Source of the DNA: Bacteroidales bacterium
GTDB lineage: Bacteria; Bacteroidota; Bacteroidia; Bacteroidales; F082
Length of the DNA stretch: 64,000 nucleotides
Assembly: GCA_017395365.1 (NCBI GenBank)
Contig: JAFPUN010000018.1
Coordinates: 1 to 64,000, forward strand
Direction: 5' to 3'
The translations under genes were made by a program, and so were the position numbers. The first letter of the stretch is position 1. Each line of letters opens with the position of its first letter. This document shows positions 43,860-51,131 of the stretch, in pieces. The notes under the pieces are model-generated. The model was given only the letters and a program-made list of their open reading frames with translations, was not told the DNA's origin and made no database searches.

Positions 43860-43988
43860 GGTTGTTCTGAAAACTTGCACAATTTCAAACAATCTTCCAG
43901 AACGAAGCGACGATGCTCCCGCCTTTTGGCGTGGGCTTTACTCGTTGTAATTGGAAGATTGTAGGTAGTGCAAGACCTCAGAACGACC
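43860..43988. mobile_element. MITE-like element with 37-40-bp terminal inverted repeats
   Basis: Left arm 43860-43899 begins GGTTGTTCTGAAAACTTGCA. The right arm, read as complement (43988-43952), begins GGTCGTTCTGAGGTCTTGCA. Both contain ACAATCTTCCA at the inner end. The centre includes a small stem around CGCCTTTTGGCG. There is no ORF of interest, and no transposase in the window that could move it. It could also be a structured RNA or regulatory palindrome. Confidence 0.55.
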
Positions 43989-44084
43989 GATGAAGGCGAA
44001 AAAGTGCCACGCTTTTTTTGTGTGTATGTCTGAATGGTGGGCGCTAGAGTTAAGTAATCATAAACAATTAAAAATGTACAAGAA

Positions 44085-44990
44085 ATGAAGAATAAACTAC
44101 TAATTTTGGCTATGGTAGTGGCTACTGCTGTTGGCTTGTCGAGTTGTGGTACATACAAGCAGTCATTAAGTAACAACTTGATGAGCCAAATACGCGCTCG
44201 TTTCCAAATCGTTCGTGGCCCACAACAAACTTTTTATGACCTTTCCAATGGTCTTCAAGTGAAAGTTGAGCCCACTCAACCGCAATCAACAGGAGATAAA
44301 AATGTTCAATCGATGTCAAATCTAGGGATTTTCCAAGTGCCCACTATCACCTATGTTAGGTCTATGGGTTTTAAGGAAATGAATCCAAGTCAAGATTATA
44401 CATTGATTATCACACAGAGTAGGATGGATGTCAATACTTGGAATGGAGAAATAAACATTGTATTAGGTGTTCAATTAAAAGATTCCAAAGGCACTGTTGT
44501 TTTTAATCAAGATTCATTTACAACAGATAAGAAAGCGATTGGTGTTGACATTGCCTTCAATGAGGCATATACAAAAGCATTGGAACAAGTAAACTGGCCT
44601 CAGATAGCTTCTATTCTTCGAGTTGCTCAATTGCCAAAGGACGAACCAAATCAACAGGTGCAAGGTTATGGAGAAACTGCTTTGGAGCAAACCATCATCC
44701 GTTGGGATGTGCAGTCGCGCCCGCAAGGTGCCGACATCTTCTGGCGCGTGGTGAGCAAGACACCCGAGGTGAAGAGCACCAACAACAAGTACCTGCAAAC
44801 CACACCTTACGAGGCCACCAAATCGTTAGACATCAAGGGACTCACCTACCAAACCTCGGGTGACGTGCGCATTATCCTACGCTGCGAGAAGGACGGCTAC
44901 CACCCGCAAGAGAAGGAATACAACGTGCGTATGGTCATCGACCAAGAGGAGATTTCGGCCTTTTTCAGGTTGGTGAAGGAAGGAGAATAA
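44085..44990 (+). CDS. Hypothetical lipoprotein
   Basis: 301 aa with lipoprotein signal (MKNKLLILAMVVATAVGLSSC). The family is not recognised. The N-terminal two thirds (about 25-200) look like a mixed alpha/beta domain with VPTITYVRSMGFKEMN; the C-terminal third (about 205-300) has PEGA-like features (SRPQGADIFWRVV, TTPYEATKSLDIKGL, ILRCEKDGYHPQEKEY). The DNA of the first 600 nt is richer in A and T than the last 300, which fits joining of two modules. It is preceded by a long repeat-filled gap and closed by a terminator. Confidence 0.72.
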   Translation: MKNKLLILAMVVATAVGLSSCGTYKQSLSNNLMSQIRARFQIVRGPQQTFYDLSNGLQVKVEPTQPQSTGDKNVQSMSNLGIFQVPTITYVRSMGFKEMNPSQDYTLIITQSRMDVNTWNGEINIVLGVQLKDSKGTVVFNQDSFTTDKKAIGVDIAFNEAYTKALEQVNWPQIASILRVAQLPKDEPNQQVQGYGETALEQTIIRWDVQSRPQGADIFWRVVSKTPEVKSTNNKYLQTTPYEATKSLDIKGLTYQTSGDVRIILRCEKDGYHPQEKEYNVRMVIDQEEISAFFRLVKEGE

Positions 44991-45015
44991 ATCGAACAGT
45001 CTGTTTTTTTTTCTG

Positions 45016-45057
45016 GAATAGCGGAGACGAATTGTTTCCGCTATTCGTCTTTTTTTA
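45016..45057 (+). terminator. Terminator with two competing hairpins
   Basis: Stem 1: GAATAGCGGA (45016-45025) / TCCGCTATTC (45037-45046). Stem 2: AGACGAAT (45025-45032) / ATTCGTCT (45043-45050), followed by T7. They share bases, so only one can form; stem 2 with the T-tract is the terminator. Confidence 0.75.
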
Positions 45058-45097
45058 TAGCATGTTTCATCAAAATCCATCCAGATTCCCCTTTTAT

Positions 45098-45151
45098 GAT
45101 TACTATTTTATGGTAATCATTTTATAGTAATCAAAATTTTTTGTATTTTTG
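45098..45151 (+). promoter_or_regulatory. Promoter with operator-like palindrome upstream of the ATPase
   Basis: TGATTACTA (45098-45106) and TAGTAATCA (45125-45133) are perfect inverted arms; a third half-site GGTAATCA lies at 45112-45119. The -7 box TATTTTTG is at 45144-45151, so the palindrome covers the -33 position. This fits repression by a dimeric regulator, possibly the ATPase's own C-terminal wHTH. Confidence 0.55.
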
Positions 45152-45172
45152 CGGGTGAAATAATTCTGTCCT

Positions 45173-46300
45173 ATGAAGAATCCTTTTGTTACAAATGGCT
45201 ATGCCGGTGTCGAGTTTTTTTGTGACCGTGTGCAAGAGACTGAGATTTTGCGGGAACTCCTTCTCAACGAGAACAATATCGCATTGATTTCTCCTCGTCG
45301 AATAGGAAAGACGGATCTAATCTGGCATGTATTCGATAATCCCGAAATTCAGAAGAATTACCACTGTTTTGTGGTTGACATCTATGCCACCAAAAATCTC
45401 AGTGATTTTGTGAACATGCTGGGCAAAGCCTTGGTTGACGAGCTTCGTCCCAAAGGCAGGAAGGCTTGGGAAAAGTTTGTGACCATGGTGGCGTCGTTGC
45501 GCAGTGAAATCACATTTGACATTAGCGGAATGCCTGTATGGGGCGTTGGAATTGGCTCAATTAACAACCCGATGGTTACCTTGGATGAGATTTTCACTTA
45601 CTTGGAAAAAGCGGATAAACCCTGCCTGGTGGCTATTGATGAGTTTCAACAGATTACTCGATATGGGGACGAAACCATCGAAGCGACCATTAGGACGTAC
45701 GTGCAACGTTGCACTAATGCCCATTTCATTTTCTCGGGTTCACAACGCCACATGATGAATGGAATGTTCACTTCGCCTTCTCGCCCGTTCTATCAGGCTG
45801 TTACCATTATGAATTTGCAGCCGTTGGATTTGAACGTTTACACTAATTTTTGCGTAGGTAAGTTTGAGGAAGCGAGAAAACATCTTGATGCTGCAGTCGT
45901 GGCTCTACTTTATGAGCGTTTCGAGGCGGTGACAAGTTATATGCATCGTGTGATGAATGTGCTTTTCTCTAGAACGGATAAGGGTGCCTCCTGTGACGTT
46001 TCGATGGTGGACGAGGCCGTGGAGTTCATTATTAGGCTCTCTTCCGACACATACGAGTCTTTGTTTTATCAAATGCCTGAAAAACAACGTTCTCTGTTCT
46101 TGGCTATTGCAAGAGAAGGAAAAGCTAAAGAGGTGACAAGTGGTGCGTTTATTAAAAGGAACAAACTCAATTCGGCTAGTAGTGTAAGTTCTGCATTGAA
46201 GGGGCTACTTGATAAGGATTTTATTACTGAGGACAAAAATGTCTATTCGGTATATGACCAGTTTTTTGCCTTGTGGCTGAAGTTTAAAGGTCTTATTTAA
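45173..46300 (+). CDS. AAA ATPase with C-terminal winged-helix-like domain
   Basis: 375 aa. Resembles the family of ATPases first defined from archaea. Walker A is SPRRIGKT (about 40-47), Walker B is CLVAIDEFQQ, and a sensor-like FSGSQRHMM follows. The C-terminal 90 residues (SLFLAIAREGKAKEVTSGAF, VSSALKGLLDKDFI) look like a winged helix. No partner nuclease or toxin gene is adjacent. Role unknown; related proteins are often stand-alone or near mobile DNA. The gene is AT-richer than its neighbours and has its own palindromic promoter. Confidence 0.82.
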   Translation: MKNPFVTNGYAGVEFFCDRVQETEILRELLLNENNIALISPRRIGKTDLIWHVFDNPEIQKNYHCFVVDIYATKNLSDFVNMLGKALVDELRPKGRKAWEKFVTMVASLRSEITFDISGMPVWGVGIGSINNPMVTLDEIFTYLEKADKPCLVAIDEFQQITRYGDETIEATIRTYVQRCTNAHFIFSGSQRHMMNGMFTSPSRPFYQAVTIMNLQPLDLNVYTNFCVGKFEEARKHLDAAVVALLYERFEAVTSYMHRVMNVLFSRTDKGASCDVSMVDEAVEFIIRLSSDTYESLFYQMPEKQRSLFLAIAREGKAKEVTSGAFIKRNKLNSASSVSSALKGLLDKDFITEDKNVYSVYDQFFALWLKFKGLI

Positions 46301-46324
46301 TCACGTTATACACCTTAATATAAT

Positions 46325-46906
46325 ATGCTCTCCAACCTCAAAAAATACCACATTATCCTTGCATCCAAATCCCCGCGCCGGCAGGAACTTTTGCGTGGCA
46401 TGGGTGTCAATTTCGAGATTTTGACCAAGGAAACACCAGAAGACTATCCAACAGATTTGCCTTTGGATGAAGTGCCCAAATACCTTAGCCTGCAAAAGTC
46501 TCTGGCTTTCAATGACGATGAACTACCCGCTGATTATCTGTTGATTACCTCCGATACCGTCGTCATTTGCGAAGGCGAGATCTTGGGCAAACCGAAGGAT
46601 AGGGAAGACGCTACCAGAATGTTGCAACTGCTTTCGGGAAAGACGCACCATGTGGTGACGGGCGTCACGGTGCGCTCGACAGAGAAAACGGAGTCCTTCG
46701 CGGTGCGCTCCGATGTGACTTTTGCCCAATTAGATTGCGAAGAAATCGATTATTACATCGAGCATTGCAAGCCCTACGACAAGGCGGGTGCCTATGGCAT
46801 CCAGGAGTGGATCGGCTATGTGGGCATCAGCGGACTGGAAGGCTCGTTCTATAATGTTATGGGACTCCCGACACGAAAACTCTATCAATGCTTGAAAGTG
46901 TTTTAA
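46325..46906 (+). CDS. maf: Maf family nucleotide pyrophosphatase
   Basis: 193 aa. Hydrolyses non-canonical or modified nucleoside triphosphates (dTTP/UTP-type in the best-studied members). Family motifs: IILASKSPRRQELLRGMGV at the N-terminus, LLITSDTVVICEGEILGKP, DREDATRMLQLLSGKTHHVVT and YDKAGAYGIQEW. Starts 24 nt after the ATPase gene, so read-through is possible. Cytoplasmic. Confidence 0.94.
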   Translation: MLSNLKKYHIILASKSPRRQELLRGMGVNFEILTKETPEDYPTDLPLDEVPKYLSLQKSLAFNDDELPADYLLITSDTVVICEGEILGKPKDREDATRMLQLLSGKTHHVVTGVTVRSTEKTESFAVRSDVTFAQLDCEEIDYYIEHCKPYDKAGAYGIQEWIGYVGISGLEGSFYNVMGLPTRKLYQCLKVF

Positions 46907-47084
46907 ATTTGGCTTGATTTGCAAGAAATAATCTGTATTGGGTAAAGCCAAATCTGAAATATTCTATTTCAAAATCTTTGAAAATCATTTTGAAAGATTT
47001 TCAATTAGATTTTTGATAGATTTCTTGCCCGAAAGGGCAATTCCATTATTGCTTTTTTCTATTTTTGCAGATTATTGATGCAAA
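46907..47084 (+). promoter_or_regulatory. AT-rich gap with hairpins and the surE promoter
   Basis: AAAATCTTT and AAAGATTTT form an inverted repeat (about 46972-47003), with a further hairpin TTGCCCGAAAGGGCAA (47026-47041). The -7 box TATTTTTG (47060-47067) lies 17 nt before surE. No gene is seen in this stretch. Confidence 0.55.
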
Positions 47085-47870
47085 ATGGACAAAAACCGCC
47101 CTTTGATATTGATTACCAACGATGACGGATATGCCGCCAAAGGCCTGCGCAAGCTGGTCACCTTGATGCGCACGCTCGGCGATGTGGTGCTCATTTCGAC
47201 CGACGAGGTGATGTCGGCCAAGAGTCATTCGTGTACTATCCGCGACCGTCTATATGTACGCCTCGTTCAGCAGGAGGAAGGCTTTACCGAATACCGCTGC
47301 AACGGCACGCCCGTCGACTGCGTGAAACTCGCCTACCAGAAGTTGTGTGAGAGGCAACCTGACTTGGTGGTTTCGGGCATCAACCATGGGATGAATGCGG
47401 CCACAACTGTAGTCTATTCAGGTACTATCGGTGCCGTCATCGAGGCCTGTATGAACGGGTTGACCGCCATCGGCTATAGCCTCTTCAGCCTTGACCCCGA
47501 TGCCGACTTCGACCATATCGATACGGCCATTCTCGAAATCACGAAAAAGGTGCTGTCGGAAGGTCTGCCCAAGGGTGTGTGCCTCAATGTGAACTTTCCC
47601 AAACGCTGCGAAGAACCGATGCGAGGCATCAAGGTGTGCCGACAGGCGGCCTGTCGCTGGGTGGAACTGTTCAAGGACAAGTTTGATGAAAACGGAGAGC
47701 AGTTCTATGACCTCGAAGGCACCTTCGAGAGCGACGATGTCCTGCCCGACACCGACCTCTGGGCACTGCAACATAATTATGCCTCACTGGTGCCCACCTG
47801 CTTCGATTGGACTGCGCATGCGCAGATTGAACCGATGAATAGTTTTGAACAAATTAACATAAGACCATGA
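47085..47870 (+). CDS. surE: 5'/3'-nucleotidase SurE
   Basis: 261 aa. Metal-dependent phosphatase acting on nucleoside monophosphates. The metal site is formed by the Asp-Asp of ITNDDGY (about residues 12-18), a following Ser and the Asn of SGINHGMN; the family motif SGTIGAVIEACMNG is also present. First gene of a tightly packed set with a small membrane protein and lpxB. Cytoplasmic. Confidence 0.95.
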   Translation: MDKNRPLILITNDDGYAAKGLRKLVTLMRTLGDVVLISTDEVMSAKSHSCTIRDRLYVRLVQQEEGFTEYRCNGTPVDCVKLAYQKLCERQPDLVVSGINHGMNAATTVVYSGTIGAVIEACMNGLTAIGYSLFSLDPDADFDHIDTAILEITKKVLSEGLPKGVCLNVNFPKRCEEPMRGIKVCRQAACRWVELFKDKFDENGEQFYDLEGTFESDDVLPDTDLWALQHNYASLVPTCFDWTAHAQIEPMNSFEQINIRP

Positions 47871-48139
47871 AAATCAAAGATAGTTTTTGGCTCGGACTAT
47901 TGGCTGGGGCGGCTTCATTCGGGCTGTTCTACCTGCTGTTGAGCCTTGTCAATTGGGAGAAACTGGGCATCTTCGCTGCCCGTGCCCCTTTCCTTCTTGC
48001 CTTTATCCCAGGCGTCATCCTGTTTAGGATGATGCTCGTGAAGTGGAACCTCGAGAAGATGGGGAAAGGTGTGCTGGCCGTCACGGTGGTAGGGATGCTG
48101 CTGGTTTTCTTCCTTGTCAAATCAACCGTTAACCCATGA
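47867..48139 (+). CDS. Small membrane protein between surE and lpxB
   Basis: 90 aa with three predicted membrane helices (about 7-28, 37-54, 67-86). Its ATG overlaps the surE stop (ATGA), and its stop overlaps the lpxB start, so translation of all three is coupled. The family is not recognised; the position suggests a role near lipid A synthesis but nothing in the sequence shows one. Confidence 0.75.
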   Translation: MKIKDSFWLGLLAGAASFGLFYLLLSLVNWEKLGIFAARAPFLLAFIPGVILFRMMLVKWNLEKMGKGVLAVTVVGMLLVFFLVKSTVNP

Positions 48140-49257
48140 GATACTATATCATAGCAGGTGAGGCATCTGGCGACTTGCACGCTTCCAACCTTGTGGCCGA
48201 AATCAAGAAGAAGGATAAGAAAGCCGAGTTCCGTGGCTGCGGCGGCGACAAGATGAAGACACAAGGCGTCGACTTGCTGAAGCACTACCGCACGATGGCC
48301 TACATGGGCTTCGTTGAGGTGGCGGTCAACCTGCGTAAGGTGTTGCGCAACATTGCGCAAACGAAAAAGGATATCATGGAGTATCAGCCTGATGCCGTCA
48401 TCTTGGTGGACTATCCTGGATTCAATTTCCGCATTGCAAAGTTTGCCCATGAGAAAGGCTTCAAGGTGTTCTATTACATCTCGCCGCAGGTGTGGGCCTG
48501 GAAACGCCGTCGCGTGCGCAAAATCAAGGCTTCGGTCGACAAGATGCTGGTCATTCTGCCGTTTGAGGAGGAGTTTTACAGACGCTATGGCGTTGATGTG
48601 ACCTATGTGGGTAACCCATTGTTGGATGAGTTGGCCAAGTATGGCACATCCAACCGGTCCATTTTCCTCCGACGCAACAGCCTCGGCGAGAAGCGCGAGA
48701 TCATCGCACTTCTGCCGGGTAGCCGCAAACAGGAAGTGAAACGGATGCTGCCCGTGATGCTGAAGATGGTGCCGCGTTTCCCCGACTATCAGTTTGTGGT
48801 GGCTGGCGTCTCGTCGTTAGACAAGGATTTGTACAAGGGCATCATGGGTAACACGGATGCGTTCTATATCGAGGACCAGACCTATGAATTGCTGCAAAAC
48901 TCGAGTGCGGCCCTCGTGACATCGGGAACGGCCACCCTCGAAACGGCACTGCTCACCGTGCCAGAGGTGGTGTGCTACAAGGCCACAGGATTCTCGTATC
49001 GCCTCGCCAAAGCGATGATCAAGGTGAAATACATCTCTTTGGTCAACTTGGTGATGGACAAGGAAGTGGTCAAGGAGCTGATCCAAGGCGATTTGAACGA
49101 AGAGAATTTGGCTGCCGAGTTGGAACTGTTGCTCCACAACAGCAAACGCCAACGCCGGCTGCTCGAGGATTATGACGAACTACGCTACCGTATGGGTAAC
49201 GCAGGCGCCTCCGAGAAAGCTGCCGAGGCCATCTGTGACGCGTTGAAAAAGAGATAG
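48136..49257 (+). CDS. lpxB: Lipid-A-disaccharide synthase
   Basis: 373 aa GT-B glycosyltransferase (GT19) joining lipid X and UDP-diacylglucosamine to the lipid A disaccharide at the inner membrane. Motifs: IAGEASGDLHASNLV at the N-terminus, GGDKMKTQGVDLL, VDYPGFNFRIA, YYISPQVWAWK, LLPGSRKQEV and SGTATLETAL. Last member of the surE operon core. Confidence 0.96.
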   Translation: MRYYIIAGEASGDLHASNLVAEIKKKDKKAEFRGCGGDKMKTQGVDLLKHYRTMAYMGFVEVAVNLRKVLRNIAQTKKDIMEYQPDAVILVDYPGFNFRIAKFAHEKGFKVFYYISPQVWAWKRRRVRKIKASVDKMLVILPFEEEFYRRYGVDVTYVGNPLLDELAKYGTSNRSIFLRRNSLGEKREIIALLPGSRKQEVKRMLPVMLKMVPRFPDYQFVVAGVSSLDKDLYKGIMGNTDAFYIEDQTYELLQNSSAALVTSGTATLETALLTVPEVVCYKATGFSYRLAKAMIKVKYISLVNLVMDKEVVKELIQGDLNEENLAAELELLLHNSKRQRRLLEDYDELRYRMGNAGASEKAAEAICDALKKR

Positions 49258-49271
49258 ATAATATTGCTACC

Positions 49272-51026
49272 ATGAAAAGAATAGCTGTTGTTGTATGCGC
49301 TTTGCTGGCCTTGTCGCTGGGCAAGCAGGGATTGTCGCAAACCACGGACTGGGATGCGATGGCCGACGGCTTCGCCGAACGCGTGTTTGTGGCCTATGCC
49401 CTTCACGAGAGCGGCGATTTTGGACTGTCGTTGGATGAGGCGTCACGGGTCGTTGCGCATTGCAGCGATGGCGGCCAAGAAGCCTTGGATGTTTTCCTCC
49501 AGCTGAAACATGCAGAGTTCGCGGAATATGTCATGCTCGACAAGTATGCCTTTGGCGACCTCTTCGACATTTGGCGATCCGCCTTGCCAGAGGCGGTTTA
49601 TGTAGCCTTACTCAAGCAGGAAAACCTGCGGGCTGTCACCCAAAACAATTTCTGCAACACTTCCGAACCGTTTTGCACCGACAACGGCTTGTATGAGTTC
49701 CCCGCTGGTGTCAATGCGGGCGCTGGCGAATCGGGACCGTATTACGACTGCTTGAGGACGCGTCCCAATCCGGCATGGTATTATATGCGCATCCTCGACC
49801 CAGGTGACATGGATATCTATATGTACAGCACGCCGCAGGTCGACATCGACTTCTGCTGTTGGGGACCTTTCGACGATCCGTTGGAGCCTTGTCCCAACGG
49901 ATTGACCAGGTCGATGGTCGTTTCATGCAGTTATTCTACCAACTGGAACGAAACTTGCAAGATTAGGGACGCAGAGGAAGGAGAGTATTATATCTTGCTG
50001 ATTACCAATTACTCCAATCGCACTTGTAACATCCATTTCAGCAAGACTGATGGTGAGGCCACCACCGACTGTTCCATCCTGCCGCCTTTGGTGGGTTATG
50101 ATGATCCGGTGTGCGTCGGAGGCGACTTGACCTTTACGGCCAACGGGCTTTCGGGCTCGACATACCATTGGTTCAAGGTAGGGGGCACATGGACTTCTAA
50201 CGATCAGAATCCCGTCCTTCACAATGCCACTGCCGACATGTCGGGTACCTATGGTTGTGCTATCACCAATGGTTCGAACCAAAGCGACACCACCTATCTC
50301 GAAGTGGTGGTGGGCGAGAACCTATTCTTCCACATCGACACCCTGGCGTGCAACACGATGGATTGGGATGGTGAACCGCTGCTGGAAAGTGGCGTCTACA
50401 CCTTTACCTACGACACCCCGTCAGGTTGCGACAGCATCATCGAACTGAATCTTGATATGAACTATACCCCAGCGCTTGAGATACATGGTGCGCATTGGCC
50501 TATCGGCGGCAGCGAGACCCACATCAGTGTGAATGAATACGAAGTCCAACTGGCGGAGTCACGCGCACGGGTGGACACCGTGCTTTGGCAGATTGACTGC
50601 CCCAACTGGTATGTGGTGCCGCATGGCGACAAGGGAAAGCAGTGCACCCTTTACATCCATTCCTACTTGACGGAGCCCATCACGCTTCATGCTTGGGCCG
50701 TCAACCGCTGCGATTCAATTCACGAGGAATTCTTTATCCAGACATCGTATTATGATGTGGGAGAGAATAATCAGGATGTTGATTTTGATGTGGTCCCCAA
50801 TCCGACCAATGGCGAGGTGAGCCTCCTTTTTGGTGACCTGCAAGGAAGGGTGGAGGTTTTGGTGTATAATGGCATAGGGCAAGAGGTGGAGTCCTTCATG
50901 ATGGAGGTCGATGGAAACCAGCCGTATGTCTATGATATGCGCTCGCTTCCCGATGGCATCTATCTTTTGGTGGCAAAACATATGGGGAATACCTGGATAA
51001 GAAAAGTGGTGCTATGTGTGGAATAA
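49272..51026 (+). CDS. T9SS cargo protein with Ig-like region
   Basis: 584 aa with signal peptide MKRIAVVVCALLALSLGKQGLSQ. The N-terminal region (about 25-110) is helical and not recognised. A Cys-rich beta region follows (about 120-270, NNFCNTSEPFCTDNGLYEF), then an Ig-like domain (about 275-355, TWTSNDQNPVLHN). The C-terminal 220 residues (YTPALEIHGAHWPIGGSETH, RVDTVLWQIDCPNW, LHAWAVNRCDSIHEEFFIQT, VVPNPTNGEVSLLFG) match those of the 51132 and 53499 proteins and include the T9SS CTD. It starts 14 nt after lpxB and may be read from the same transcript. Confidence 0.8.
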   Translation: MKRIAVVVCALLALSLGKQGLSQTTDWDAMADGFAERVFVAYALHESGDFGLSLDEASRVVAHCSDGGQEALDVFLQLKHAEFAEYVMLDKYAFGDLFDIWRSALPEAVYVALLKQENLRAVTQNNFCNTSEPFCTDNGLYEFPAGVNAGAGESGPYYDCLRTRPNPAWYYMRILDPGDMDIYMYSTPQVDIDFCCWGPFDDPLEPCPNGLTRSMVVSCSYSTNWNETCKIRDAEEGEYYILLITNYSNRTCNIHFSKTDGEATTDCSILPPLVGYDDPVCVGGDLTFTANGLSGSTYHWFKVGGTWTSNDQNPVLHNATADMSGTYGCAITNGSNQSDTTYLEVVVGENLFFHIDTLACNTMDWDGEPLLESGVYTFTYDTPSGCDSIIELNLDMNYTPALEIHGAHWPIGGSETHISVNEYEVQLAESRARVDTVLWQIDCPNWYVVPHGDKGKQCTLYIHSYLTEPITLHAWAVNRCDSIHEEFFIQTSYYDVGENNQDVDFDVVPNPTNGEVSLLFGDLQGRVEVLVYNGIGQEVESFMMEVDGNQPYVYDMRSLPDGIYLLVAKHMGNTWIRKVVLCVE

Positions 51027-51078
51027 AAATCGTTTAAATATAGTTTTTATAGTTTTAAGTAAAATAATTGTCATTTTA

Positions 51079-51110
51079 TTTGTAAAATTGAATTTCTTGC
51101 CATATATTTG
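51079..51110 (+). promoter_or_regulatory. Promoter of the IgGFc-like pair
   Basis: TTTG (51079-51082) and TATATTTG (51103-51110) are 20 nt apart: a textbook Bacteroidota promoter, 21 nt before the ATG at 51132. Confidence 0.78.
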
Positions 51111-51131
51111 CAGTATCAAAACTACACAAAC

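Noticed and set aside
43853..44176. 107-codon open frame on the minus strand across the MITE-like element
   Set aside because: It spans the inverted repeat and the 5' end of the lipoprotein gene, with no start context or domain.
45173..46906. ATPase and neighbours as an anti-phage defence island
   Set aside because: Only a single ATPase with housekeeping maf beside it; no nuclease, reverse transcriptase, sensor or toxin partner is present.
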